From NCBI GenBank assembly GCA_029204225.1, contig MU832064.1:25171-89170 (forward strand): 64,000 bases of DNA, in the 5' to 3' direction. This document shows, in pieces, positions 48,101 through 54,658 of this stretch; position 1 is the first letter of the stretch, and every line of letters begins with the position of its first letter. Both the position numbers and the translations under genes were made by a program. The DNA is from Diphasiastrum complanatum (lineage: Eukaryota > Streptophyta > Lycopodiopsida > Lycopodiales > Lycopodiaceae). The notes beneath the pieces were generated by a model, which worked only from the letters and a program-made list of their open reading frames with translations, made no database searches and was not told the DNA's origin.

Positions 48101-51100
48101 CCACAGCTATAGGGTTTAAACAAGAAAAAGTTGAAGCAGCCAGAAACTTTTTAGAGGACCTAAACCAGATGATAGAACATGCTAAGCGTAGCATCAGGCA
48201 GTCCCAGGATCGAGCCAGGCATTATGCAGATCCGCACAGACGGGATGTGCAGTTCTCCGCTGGTGAGAAAGTCTACTTGAGGGTTCCAATTGACTCTAAA
48301 ACCCTCAAATCAGGAGTGTGTGCTGAGTTGTCTCCAAGGTATTGTGGTCCCTTTACCATCAGTAGGAGACTAGGTGAGGTCACCTATGAACTAGAACTCC
48401 CACACAGTAGTAAGGTTTTTCCAGTCTTTCATGTAAGTCAGTTACAAAAAGCCTTAACCAGATCAGAAAATCTGGTAGGGGACAGTGTTCTAGTTCTCCC
48501 ATTGGATCCTCAGCAACCTCCACATGAACCAGAGGAGATTCTTGATAGTAGAGAGACGCAGACTCGTCATACTCTATACCGAGAATATCTGGTTAAGTGG
48601 AATGATCAGCCTGTTGAGAATGCCACTTGGGAAAGAGGCAGCGTCCTTCGCAAGATTTTTCCAGACTTTGTCTTAGAGGACCAAGACGGTTCTTAAGGGG
48701 GAGGGAGTGTTACGAGCTCGTAACCAGTGCCGAACCCTAGAGAACACAGATAGGTCAGATACCACTGTCAGGGTTGTGTCCAGCGTACACGACCAACAGG
48801 CCAAGACAGTGTGAGTAGTGTGCCCCAGCACGGTCCATAGCCATGGCGGGCCTAACACACCCTGTCAACAGGATAGGGCTACCAGTTGGGTCCCGACGTG
48901 CAGTCGGCCACGTCAGTGACACATGGCCGACACTTGGCAGTTGCATGCTACCAGGTCTCACACTGGGCTAGGAGGGGCTTGCTCCATATCAGGGAGTAGG
49001 CAAGGTTGGGTGGATCAGTTAGAGTTTGCCCTACTGTGGTGTTAGGATCTATTACATACGGGCTCTGAAAATGGAGGATCAAAATGGTGCTGGAAGAAAA
49101 AGGACTATGGAGCATCGTGGAAGGAAGTGAACTTCCTCCAAAACCTGATCGTGAAGGAGTGGTGAATGCAGACGCAATGAGAACATTCGGAGCCAGAGAG
49201 AGGAAACCTTTTGTCACTATATGTCTCACTCTGGGAGAGATGCCAGCCACCTAGGTGCAAGATGCAAAGGATGCGAAGCAGGTCTGGGACACACTGGAGG
49301 GTATGTGATAAATGTGCTGTTGCTGAGGAGGCAATTGGCTACCTTGAAGATGAGCGAAGGTGACTCATTGCAGGAACACTTGGAAAGGATGAAGGCAATC
49401 GGGCGGCAACTGGAAGCAGCGGGTGCAGCAGTAGATAAGACTCATCTGGTGTTCACAATCCTGGATAGTCTCCCAGCCTCATATGATCCTCTGATCATGA
49501 TGCTTGAAAACAACAAGGTGGAGGATCTGGAATTGAATGTTGTCATACAGAGGCTACTTCAAGAAGATGGGAGAAGGAAGAGCCAGTCGACGAGGGATGA
49601 TTGGGAAGCTGACACTAAACGACAGGAGTGGATATTGAAAGGGAGGTCAAAGGCAGAGTTCAAACAAAGCTTCACATGTGGAAGAAGGCCAAGGAAACCA
49701 ACAGTTCGAGAAGAGAAAACAGATCATCTGCTACTACTGTCACAATCCTGGCCACATTGCAAGGGAATGTGCCAAGAGAGCTGAGGACATGAAGAAAAAG
49801 GGAGCGGTGCAGGTGAACATGGCTGAAGCAGAGCAGACAGAGGAGAACGTAGCTCTCATGGCTCTTGAAGATAATGTGCAGAAAGTCAGAATAAAGGTCA
49901 CTCCCAAGAAATGGAGGGAAAAAATGCCAATGGTGATTGACATATCAGACTCAGGAGAAAGGAGCAATGATGAAGCCTGGTATTTGGACTCAGGGGCGAC
50001 GGCACACATGACCTTCAACAGAAAAGTATTTTCAACATATGAGGATAACTTGGAGGAGAAGAGAGTAATAGTAGGGAATCGAAAATCCATCAAATCACCT
50101 GGATTAGGAATAGTACGATTAGCATTTGGCAGAGACAAAACGGGTGTGTTAAATGATGTGATGTATGTGCCTGAAGTATCAAAGAACCTCTTGTCGTAGA
50201 GTGGTTTGGAGCTGAAGTTCAAAGGCAACCACTGCATCATAATCAAGGATAAGGAAGAAATAGACAGTGTTGTAATTGACAAGGGCTTGTACAAACTGAT
50301 GGCCACAGTTGTAACAGACCATCAAGCACATATTACAGTATCAAGAACACAGAAAGATGCATTGTGGCATCGAAAAGCTTGGACACATAGGAGCTGCAAC
50401 GATGGAATTGATGAAATCCAAGGATTTGGTGAGCAATTTCGACTACGACAAGAATGTAGAACTGTACATTTGCGAAGCTTGTGCTCTAGGGAGACAGTAC
50501 AGGGAGCCTTTTAAGCAAAGGACTGGGACGGTGACACAAGGAATCCTAGAGCCGATACACAGATTTTTGCGGACCGATGGAAAAGGAATCAATAGGAAAG
50601 GCAAGGTACTTTGTCACGTTCATTGACGATTACAGTAGGAAGACATTTATATATGTCTTCCTACTGTAATCGTCAATGAAGGTGACAAAGTACCTTGCCT
50701 TTCCTACTGATTCCTTTTCCATCTGTCCGCAAAAATCTGTGTATCGGCACATCAGGACCAAGGATCAAGTGTTAGACAAATTCAAGGAATTTGTCACAAA
50801 AGTTGAAAACCAAATGGAGCTGAGGGTAAAAAGGGTGAGATCTGACAATGGAGGAGAATACATTGGAAACATGTTTAAGGAGTTCTGCAAAGAAAAAGGA
50901 ATTTACCATGACTTACACTCCTCAGCAGAACGGGATTGCTGAGAGAAAGAACCGCACTTTGTTGGATATGGCTAAATGTATGCTGCAGGAGAGGGGACTT
51001 CCAAAATCCCTATGGGCTGAAGCTATTAACACAGCAGTGTACATATCAAACAGAGTATCAAGCTTGGCCCTGAAAGGAGAAATTCCAAAAACAATTTGGT

Positions 51101-54100
51101 CTGGAGTAAAACCATCAGTAGGACACATGAAAGTATTTGGAAACAAAGTTTATGTGCATGTCCCTGAGGAACAAAGGAAGAAATTGAATGCAAGAGGAGT
51201 GGCTTGCATATTTGTCGGATATCCAGAAAATGCCATTGGATACAAGGTATATAACACTGTCGCACACAAGGTGACAATGTCAAGGGATGTAATTTTTGAA
51301 GAAGACATTGTGGAAGTGGAATCGGATGAGGTATCAAAGGATTAATGAACGAGAGGGGGTAAGCTTGGATAATGGACTCATGGAGGAACTACCTGAGATG
51401 TATCAGGGGAGATTTGAAGGGGAACCTGTAATTCAAGATGTGCAGGATGAAGCTACCTCAAAAGAAGTCAGGAATCATCTAGGGAGATCCGAGAGGTAGC
51501 ATAGGGTGCTTGAAAGGTTTGATGAGATGACCTTTTTCACAGATACACATAGAGGAAGGATACGTGAGCTAAAAGACTTTAATGAGGTTCAAGAAAGCCT
51601 GGAAAGAAAACACTGGGAGCAGGCAATGGCAAGCAAGATGGAATCAATCATGAAGGATCAAGCCTGGAAACTGGTCGACTTACCAGCAGGAAGAAAAGCA
51701 ATGGGATGCAAATGGGTTTTCAAAGTAAAGTTTCAAGCAGACGGGACAGTCGAGAGGTAGAGCAGGCTAGTTGCAAAAGGATACAATCAGGTGGAAGGAG
51801 TGGATTACATGGAGACCTTTGCCCTAGTTGTGAAGCTGACTTCTCTCAGGACTCTGATAGCATGGGCTGTAATTCACAACATGGAGATAGAACAGATGGA
51901 TGTGAAGACTGCAATTTTGCATGGAGAATTAGAGGAAGAGGTGTACATGGAACAGCCTATTGGCTTCAAGGATGGCAGCAACAAGGTATGCACACTCAAG
52001 AAAGCATTATACAGGCTAAAGCAATCGTCAAGAATTTGGTATCAAAGAATATACAATTTCTTGATTCAAATTGGACTTAATAGATGTTATGCTGACACAG
52101 GGATTTATGTCAAGATTACGTACGAGTGACCTGTTTTTGGCTATTGCATTATATGTAGATGACATTATAATATTTTGCGACAATAAAGAAGTCATGGATG
52201 AGTTTAAGGAGAGATTGAAGGGAGAGTTTGAGATGAAAGATCTAGGACTATTGTCTGAAATGGTTCTCTATAATGATAATCAAGGGTGTTTTTTTTAAGT
52301 AAGAATGCAGGTTTTCACAAGAAAAGTAAACATATCACAATCCAACATCATTTTGTCAGAGATTTGGTTCAAGAGGGGGAACTTAATTTAAAATTTTGTC
52401 CCACTAGCTATATGAATGCTGACATCATGACCAAAAAATTAAATAATCATAGGTTTGTGTTTCTGAGGAATCTGATGGGCATAACAGAATTCGAGGATAA
52501 TGTAAATAAGTGATTAGGGTTGACTGTGAAGTGAGAGAGGGATTGTTAGTTCATGGTTTCAGATCATGGTGACACTTCACAGTCAGCTGACATGTTAGTT
52601 AGTTGGTTAAATAGTTTTTATGATCAGGTTAGGCTCTTGTTTTTGGTTTTTGGCATACATGCTATATGTACTGTGAATATGGATCAATAACCACGCTTTT
52701 TGCAAATTGTGATTGCTTGTTGTCTTTTCATTCTGTGGTCTTGTCTGCATTCAAGGATCGAATGACTAATTGTTACTTGCACTAGAACATCTGTCTTGTC
52801 CTCATAGATCAGAAAATCGTTGGTCGACTTGGATTCACACTTCCAACCCCTTTGCTTTATGATTTCTTCCTGTATAAGATCTTTACAGGAAAAGAGCAAT
52901 TCCTGATAGTAAATGTTTTCTCAAATATTTTTGTTTTGGTAGGCTAGCAGTTGCTTGGTTTATTTGGTATTTCGATGTTTTTCAAAAGACCATTGCGTGC
53001 TTCGAATCATCTTCTCTCTGAATTAAGCTGCAAACCATTCACGGTATTAAGACCCCAACAACTAAAAACTAGATTATTTTTTGGTATCTCTAAACCTCTT
53101 GATAGACAGTCAAGAAGAGGTCCTTCAGTAGAATAGAATAATAGTCCCTAGGTTTTTATATCAATTTTCAAATAGTTTGAATTTTTCCATTCGCCTAACC
53201 TTGGATGATGGTGTTTGAATTATGCAAGACTTAACAGCCAGCCAGATTCCTGCAGTGGTATACGCTATGCCACCTACTACTGCAAGCTGGATTCCTTCCT
53301 CAGGTACAGATTGTATAGTTACGTCCTGAATGAAGCATACCATCATACATTTTCCTTCATGGAGATACCGGACCATCAAATAGGAGTGTATAGATGGTTC
53401 AGTGTAATCATTCAAGGAGTACAACTTTCATTGCAATTTCCATGACACCAATTGACGGGCTTGTGTTGCATTTTGAGTCGTACTTACAAAAGGAACAAGG
53501 AAAGGGGATAACTAGCTACGTCTCATCCTGTCAGCCTGATCCCTAGTCATTGACGAGAATTTCCTACAGGAGAGGAGTGTACAGCAGAGGGTAAACTGCC
53601 TATTGGATACATTGTTAGAAATAGCAAGTTCGATCCTTCATGAAGATTGAGGGAAGCACTACAAGTCACAACTATCTTTAACACCATATGAGCAATGATG
53701 GGATGGAAACTGCACCGAAAAACTCCTTAAGTTTTACCCCATACTAGTGAAAGAGAAATAACTCCAAGATTATATAAAGATCATGAGCAATTTCACAAAA
53801 TGGTTTGAGTCTCTCCTCGGGACCCAAGGTCAACTAGGAAAGATTCTGCTACGGTCACAGGGCCCCTTCAATCTCAAAGAGTATTTCAAAGATTTGAGTC
53901 TCACGCCTCTCCTTGCACATATGAACAAGAAGAACCCAGACTATAGCTCTTGCAAGGATGCAAGAACATTAGCATATATGTGGACAGATAGCTTAGAAAA
54001 TGATCAAGATAACGTTTATCCTCTGTAGCTGCTACGCACTGCAGAGCGTTATACGGCAACGACGAAGAAAAATTCGGTGTCGGACTGTAATTTCATCTTA

Positions 54101-54658
54101 TAATTCATCTCTCTCCTTAATCCGAGACTTTTGTTCATCAGTGTGCTTTATTAAAGTGAGGTAACAGATACCCACCAGTATAAGCTGAGCTGCATTAAAA
54201 TAGAGCTCAAATCTCATCATAAACCAAGAGATACCTGGGCAGACAGAATTGAAAGCTTAAGTAATGATTCTTCTCAAGATTCTCCACTCTAGAAATCAAG
54301 CATGATGGGGTAGAAGGTTACCAGCTGCTGCACCCTGAAAAGCACTGCAGTTGCTGTTAGCCCCAATTACTTTCAAAACTGTGCCATTCAAAATCGTGGT
54401 GTCATTATTAATATTTTGTAGTGCAAGCTGCAGAGCACGTAGAGCTTCTCTTCCAATCCGAGATTCTGTTGCCAAAAGCGTTCCAACTTTTACGGTACCT
54501 GCTCTCTGCGGGGTAGCAGCTGCATTGGCTCTCTGGAACAAAATCAATGAAACTAAAAGCAACACATACAAAGGAAAATATAAGGATATAATGAAGCGCC
54601 AGGTCAAACTCAGCATGGTAAATGCGAGGATTGATGCCAAAATCTGTGCATCAAGCAC
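25375..54658 (-). CDS. Plant glutamate receptor-like channel (GLR), five exons over 29 kb
   Basis: Ligand-gated cation channel of the plasma membrane or an endomembrane, member of the plant iGluR-like (GLR) family. The exon model is 54658-54322, 45147-43787, 43663-43386, 26416-26005 and 25875-25375. Its coding length of 2889 bases (962 residues) is normal for the family. Order: signal peptide, amino-terminal LIVBP-like domain, S1 ([17 protein letters not shown]), M1, pore loop, M3 (SYTASLT), S2 and M4 with a charged Ser-rich tail. All five junctions keep frame, with GT donors and AG acceptors. Introns 2 and 4 are short (123 and 129 bases); introns 1 and 3 are 9,174 and 16,969 bases and full of retroelements. 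The pore segment at the exon 3/4 junction is abnormal: the usual FWFSFS is missing or frameshifted. The gene could be intact with a divergent pore, or a young pseudogene. Confidence 0.93.
26005..26416 (-). CDS. GLR exon 4: M3 and S2
   Basis: With the acceptor at GCTAACAG/CACTTT the exon reads [16 protein letters not shown], then M3 ([20 protein letters not shown]), [33 protein letters not shown] [15 protein letters not shown] and [12 protein letters not shown]. An alternative acceptor at CATACAG/GAGAAG (26396) would remove seven codons minus one base and break phase with the chosen exon 3 donor. The donor TTT/GTAAGT is canonical, phase 0. Confidence 0.85.
26417..27038. other. Part of GLR intron 3, with a GA microsatellite
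   Basis: No coding sequence. A (GA)n run with one interruption lies at 26877-26922, near the 5' boundary of the gypsy element that follows. Confidence 0.6.
27044..27419 (+). repeat. 5' LTR of non-autonomous gypsy
   Basis: Begins AGTTATGGACTTGG and ends CTTGTAACT, directly before the primer binding site. Shares the stretches CTTGGGCCC, GGAGTGGGGG and CTATTTTCCCTCC (with changes) with the LTR at 9104-9568. Confidence 0.9.
27420..27431 (+). promoter_or_regulatory. Primer binding site of non-autonomous gypsy
   Basis: TGGTATCAGAGC lies directly after the LTR. The following ACTTTCCTG is identical to the corresponding bases of the minus-strand gypsy. Confidence 0.92.
27440..28020 (+). repeat. Leader tandem repeat array
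   Basis: At least five degenerate units of GATTGGTGGAGGCTGTCCAG plus CGCCCTACCACCCATCACTT. A larger block of roughly 180 bases is also duplicated head to tail (about 27590-27770 and 27770-27950). The array sits between primer binding site and gag, where retroelement packaging signals usually lie. Confidence 0.85.
28433..29453 (+). pseudogene. Gypsy gag and aspartic protease of the non-autonomous element
   Basis: Gag starts [18 protein letters not shown] with a short coiled-coil-like [20 protein letters not shown]. It continues after a frame change near 28675 as [20 protein letters not shown] and [20 protein letters not shown]. The retropepsin reads [20 protein letters not shown] and [18 protein letters not shown]. 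No zinc knuckle was found. A TAG follows VDLS at 29453. Confidence 0.85.
29527..31029 (+). CDS. 500-codon ORF of unknown function in place of pol
   Basis: The first codons ([20 protein letters not shown]) continue the post-protease linker of gypsy polyproteins. Most of the rest resembles no RT, RNase H or integrase I know and is rich in Ala, Ser, Val, Phe, Trp and His. Phrases such as [11 protein letters not shown] recur (near 30210 and 30460, and again near 31430). They resemble, at DNA level, the DIFHVSLLHAAI integrase tail of the gypsy at 9.1 kb. The T-rich composition disfavours stops, so the long frame may be partly by chance. No start context or expression evidence is available. Confidence 0.35.
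   Translation: MVTGKQFMRSLPKAHDAALLSIQGTLVAASLSPTVGPLTQVDAAPDLQVVATCLAPICLDSQISYSVVIPGFIDIEAVYLGGISTIAFAPTSDSVVGAVSSPLVSISPSLESVMADVPADFYGVLHRSTFASSLAIGDQVVSSFPLFHGSLLEVCDLPHDISTVPDMIHKPFALTITHFPSEDICQMVTITYLGYLYAGIFLDEYTDILPSPGVSTYRFAAVHADAMDIWHSWLLHIAWFSFGPVDWCWFFHITDRLWCRYLYVYACGSLCVPWIVAHCQAWHILMAWVIASVPAIVCPGDLQVPRHFGLLHIAWPPMLSCHFVLVFRDHQGTLREFLLLSWIVIGDVAAIYFSVAHMCFDTHSQIHVDIAPMLATDVADPVPRSSAFLLFLTCAPGVYFGIALAASSDGSSDSPSVFGVSYDGLVRPYEVFLDEFFGYSFSVGASTIFRFVAVVFMHHVFLDDALISWTFWSFWHATLLVIWALRVPSCAIATSHSWAL
31480..31754 (+). pseudogene. Gypsy C-terminal chromodomain of the non-autonomous element
   Basis: Reads [40 protein letters not shown] and TWEPIDVF, matching the chromodomain of the gypsy at 9.73 kb almost residue for residue. 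It ends at a stop near 31754. Its retention while the polymerase region is gone is notable. Confidence 0.85.
31972..32349 (+). repeat. 3' LTR of non-autonomous gypsy
   Basis: 378 bases, preceded by a CTGCAGGGGAG purine tract. Begins ATTTATAGACTTGG where the 5' copy has AGTTATGGACTTGG, and carries a 4-base GAAT expansion near its end. Confidence 0.9.
32392..32443. repeat. (GA)n microsatellite
   Basis: An uninterrupted run of about 26 GA units shortly beyond the gypsy 3' LTR. Confidence 0.95.
32510..32746 (-). pseudogene. Minus-strand copia RT C-terminal fragment
   Basis: Reads [20 protein letters not shown] and [20 protein letters not shown], the segment just before copia RNase H. It is similar to the older copia at 23.3-23.57 kb (LMDPRLKLSKDQC, IIGSLMYVMICARP). 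Both ends are truncated. Confidence 0.85.
32880..33600 (-). pseudogene. Degenerate LINE-like or unknown retroelement C-terminal protein
   Basis: One minus-strand frame can be followed for about 230 residues through four or five stops. Landmarks are [78 protein letters not shown] and [16 protein letters not shown]. The order LRTSSH...ETG...IPRE...EDE.HFL..CP.Y..IR resembles the cysteine-containing tail found after reverse transcriptase in several LINE-like proteins. This assignment is from memory of the motif only. No RT is present in the window, so the fragment is 5'-truncated or unrelated to an RT. Confidence 0.5.
34138..34713 (+). mobile_element. 3' fragment of a gypsy element: chromodomain tail plus LTR
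   Basis: Begins inside the integrase C-terminus ([20 protein letters not shown]), skips about 90 bases, reads the chromodomain ([20 protein letters not shown]) and ends DQDGS with TAA at 34340-34342. The purine tract and LTR follow. The LTR (34355-34713) starts TGTTACGAGC and ends CTATTACA. It belongs to the family of the elements at 39.6-42.5 and 46.0-49.06 kb. Confidence 0.88.
34714..35138. other. Unassigned intronic sequence
   Basis: No recognisable gene. A run of T and G (34763-34793) and a purine tract (35125-35138) directly before the next LTR-like segment are the only features. Confidence 0.4.
35139..35452 (+). repeat. LTR-like segment with both a purine tract and a primer binding site
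   Basis: 314 bases starting TGTTATAGCC after AAAAAAGAGGGGG and ending GGCCTTTACA. Then comes T and TGGTATCAGAACC (35454-35466), a tRNA-iMet-like primer binding site. Having internal-type sequence on both sides is the layout of an internal LTR in a tandem element. Confidence 0.6.
35467..36134. other. Unassigned sequence, possible leader of an LTR element
   Basis: No gene recognised. A minus-strand open frame at 35448-35717 (89 codons, containing [15 protein letters not shown]) has no known match and overlaps the primer binding site. Confidence 0.35.
36135..36190. repeat. (GA)28 microsatellite
   Basis: An uninterrupted GA run in GLR intron 3. Confidence 0.97.
36370..36560. repeat. Block rich in GGTTCGAACC-type palindromes
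   Basis: Repeated motifs CCGGTTCGAATTG, CGGTTCGAACAGG, CAGGTTCGAACCAG and AAACCGGCTCTG occur within about 190 bases. They are self-complementary and differ from the surrounding AT-rich intron. The origin is unknown. Confidence 0.45.
36591..37944. other. Unassigned intronic sequence
   Basis: No gene or element end recognised. 37540-37930 is noticeably more C-rich than its flanks, and its open frames show no known motif. Confidence 0.4.
37945..39650 (-). pseudogene. Minus-strand gypsy fragment: protease, RT, RNase H
   Basis: Read downward: retropepsin ([20 protein letters not shown]), RT ([47 protein letters not shown]), the connection ([16 protein letters not shown]), then RNase H start ([34 protein letters not shown]). 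Frame changes occur near 38.17 and 38.6 kb, with a gap between protease and RT (about 38.94-39.36 kb) that has no homology. It lies opposite in orientation to the neighbouring gypsy family and has no LTR of its own here. Confidence 0.85.
39653..39910 (+). repeat. Left part of a split gypsy LTR
   Basis: Starts TGCTTGAGCACATGACC where family members have TGTTACGAGCACGTGACC, and stops at CCAGGAGGGG. The missing end of this LTR is at 42435-42518; the two parts share the duplicated AGGGG. It is the target of the tandem insertion that follows. Confidence 0.85.
40257..40958 (+). pseudogene. Internal unit 1: integrase C-terminus and chromodomain
   Basis: An open frame from 40267 to 40947 reads [40 protein letters not shown], the GPF/Y-like [40 protein letters not shown] and a chromodomain ([20 protein letters not shown]). 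About 60 bases present in unit 2 ([15 protein letters not shown] region) are missing. No catalytic integrase residues remain except the region after the Glu. Confidence 0.85.
41305..42076 (+). pseudogene. Internal unit 2: integrase C-terminus and chromodomain, broken
   Basis: Same arrangement as unit 1, with a one-base loss in CATACGTC near 41336, an altered GTCGACACTTGAG stop near 41647 and a TGA in YLVK at 41967-41969. It retains [20 protein letters not shown], which unit 1 lacks, so the two units are not simply identical duplicates. Confidence 0.85.
42435..42870 (+). mobile_element. Right part of split gypsy LTR, primer binding site and leader
   Basis: 42435-42518 completes the split LTR (AGGGGCTTGCTCC to CTATTACA). 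C and TGGTATCAGAGCC (42520-42532) follow as primer binding site, then a leader with no recognisable gag before homology is lost around 42.85 kb. The host element is therefore 3'-truncated. Confidence 0.75.
42871..43385. other. GLR intron 3, proximal part
   Basis: No coding homology apart from the GLR-like remnant just beyond the exon 3 donor (about 43340-43385), which is discussed as a finding. Confidence 0.5.
43386..43663 (-). CDS. GLR exon 3: end of S1, M1 and start of pore loop
   Basis: Starts [20 protein letters not shown], followed by [15 protein letters not shown], then M1 ([20 protein letters not shown]) and [13 protein letters not shown]. The only GT donor that keeps frame is CTCTG/GTTAGC at 43386/43385, cutting inside the conserved Trp codon. 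Immediately downstream the genome still reads TGGTTAGCTTCTATCC, which resembles the expected WFSFS codons with single-base losses. The 3' boundary is therefore the weakest point of the gene model. Confidence 0.8.
43787..45147 (-). CDS. GLR exon 2: amino-terminal domain and S1
   Basis: 1361 bases with no internal stop. Visible motifs are [76 protein letters not shown] and [16 protein letters not shown]. The acceptor is ACTTGCAG/CTATTG. The donor AAAG/GTAGAT after [10 protein letters not shown] is phase 0. The conserved exon favours a gene that is, or was until recently, under selection. Confidence 0.95.
45148..45624. other. GLR intron 1, proximal part
   Basis: AT-rich intron sequence with no recognisable element, between the exon 2 acceptor and the copia target-site duplication. 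Confidence 0.6.
45630..46037 (+). repeat. 5' LTR of nested-host copia
   Basis: 408 bases, TGTTAGTTCATGG to TTGGATTCACA. It contains about 130 bases (45730-45865 approximately) absent from the 3' LTR, which in turn has about 20 bases (TATGATCAGGTTAGGCTC) absent here. Confidence 0.92.
46215..47598 (+). pseudogene. Gypsy RT C-terminus, RNase H and integrase zinc finger
   Basis: RT retains VDDILVY (the YxDD position reads SVDD) and [20 protein letters not shown]. RNase H reads [13 protein letters not shown] after a frame change near 46.7 kb, then [25 protein letters not shown] and [11 protein letters not shown]. The HHCC finger reads [19 protein letters not shown] and [13 protein letters not shown]. 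The frame ends in TAG at 47596-47598, where relatives likely have Gln. Confidence 0.88.
47638..48696 (+). CDS. Gypsy integrase core and chromodomain, open frame
   Basis: 352 codons with no stop. The acidic residues are present ([36 protein letters not shown]), as are the GPF/Y module ([20 protein letters not shown]), the [12 protein letters not shown] linker and a chromodomain ([20 protein letters not shown]). It would have been translated as part of pol, so the Met at 47638 is not a natural start. This is the best-preserved integrase in the window. Confidence 0.85.
   Translation: MDFIVGLPKTQKGNDAIWVTVDRLTKMAHFIPTKTTVRAPGLARLFVDGLFKLYGLPSGIVSDRDSKFTGFLWTAVFHHFHTKLNMSTTDHPQTDGQTERVNQVLEDMLRAYVNKKQTNWEEYLSILEFAYNSTKHSATGYNPFMLMYDFQSRSPTAIGFKQEKVEAARNFLEDLNQMIEHAKRSIRQSQDRARHYADPHRRDVQFSAGEKVYLRVPIDSKTLKSGVCAELSPRYCGPFTISRRLGEVTYELELPHSSKVFPVFHVSQLQKALTRSENLVGDSVLVLPLDPQQPPHEPEEILDSRETQTRHTLYREYLVKWNDQPVENATWERGSVLRKIFPDFVLEDQDGS
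48708..49056 (+). repeat. 3' LTR of nested gypsy
   Basis: 349 bases, preceded by AAGGGGGAGGGAG, starting TGTTACGAGC and ending GGATCTATTACA. Confidence 0.92.
49071..50199 (+). pseudogene. Copia gag and protease of the nested-host element
   Basis: The ATG at 49071 ([19 protein letters not shown]) precedes frameshifted gag. The recognisable part is [20 protein letters not shown] and [25 protein letters not shown] knuckle ([17 protein letters not shown]) and protease ([19 protein letters not shown]) lie in another frame. Protease homology ends VSKNLLS with a TAG where Ser/Gln codons are usual. Confidence 0.88.
50200..51345 (+). pseudogene. Copia integrase interrupted by an inverted duplication
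   Basis: The HHCC region is [13 protein letters not shown] and [16 protein letters not shown]. The core continues after the palindrome with [40 protein letters not shown] and [20 protein letters not shown]. Frame changes flank the palindrome at 50551-50748, which separates SRKTFIY from TKDQVL. Confidence 0.88.
50551..50748. repeat. 198-base near-perfect palindrome in copia integrase
   Basis: Left arm from GCCGATACACAGATTTTTGC to AGACATTTAT; right arm its reverse complement, ending AAAATCTGTGTATCGGC. The centre lies between 50649 and 50650 and there is essentially no spacer. The arms differ at only a few positions (for example GACCGATGG against GACAGATGG). Confidence 0.95.
51506..52513 (+). 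pseudogene. Copia RT fused by deletion to the end of RNase H
   Basis: RT reads [77 protein letters not shown] and [13 protein letters not shown] (intact YVDD). At about 52264 it joins LYNDNQGC, skipping the end of RT and the first half of RNase H. The end is [20 protein letters not shown] and [15 protein letters not shown] at 51759 and a frame change near 52.1 kb are further lesions. Confidence 0.88.
52544..52839 (+). repeat. 3' LTR of nested-host copia
   Basis: 296 bases, after a GTGAGAGAGGGAT purine tract, TGTTAGTTCATGG to TTGGATTCACA. Confidence 0.92.
52845..54321. other. GLR intron 1, distal part
   Basis: No gene or element was recognised. Short open frames on both strands carry no known motif. 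Confidence 0.5.
54322..54658 (-). CDS. GLR exon 1: signal peptide and start of amino-terminal domain
   Basis: Starts [17 protein letters not shown] second Met at codon 15 (54616) would give a more compact signal peptide (MLSLTWRFI, then the [12 protein letters not shown] hydrophobic core). The mature part begins [20 protein letters not shown] and reaches [13 protein letters not shown]. The donor CTG/GTAACC leaves one base (phase 1), which joins the exon 2 acceptor to give ...[14 protein letters not shown], in register with other GLRs. Confidence 0.9.

Larger units (their letters stand above)
46048..49056 (+). mobile_element. Gypsy chromodomain element, 5'-truncated, nested in copia
   Basis: A gag-like stub ([16 protein letters not shown]) runs directly into the RT palm ([19 protein letters not shown]), RNase H, integrase, chromodomain and a 3' LTR (48708-49056). 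There is no 5' LTR. Even so, TACGGGC occurs on both sides (46043-46049 and 49057-49063), like a target-site duplication. The family is that of the 34 kb and 39.9-42.4 kb elements. Confidence 0.88.
45630..52839 (+). mobile_element. Ty1-copia retrotransposon with a nested gypsy
   Basis: LTRs at 45630-46037 and 52544-52839 and an exact CTTCC target-site duplication (45625-45629 and 52840-52844). The internal region is interrupted right after the 5' LTR by a gypsy (46048-49056) and resumes at 49057. Coding domains gag, protease, integrase, RT and part of RNase H are present but frameshifted. The element lies in GLR intron 1, antisense to the gene. Confidence 0.93.

Noticed and set aside
49740..50306. 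Minus-strand 188-codon ORF
   Set aside because: It is antisense to copia gag and protease, which carry the CCHC and DSGA motifs on the plus strand.
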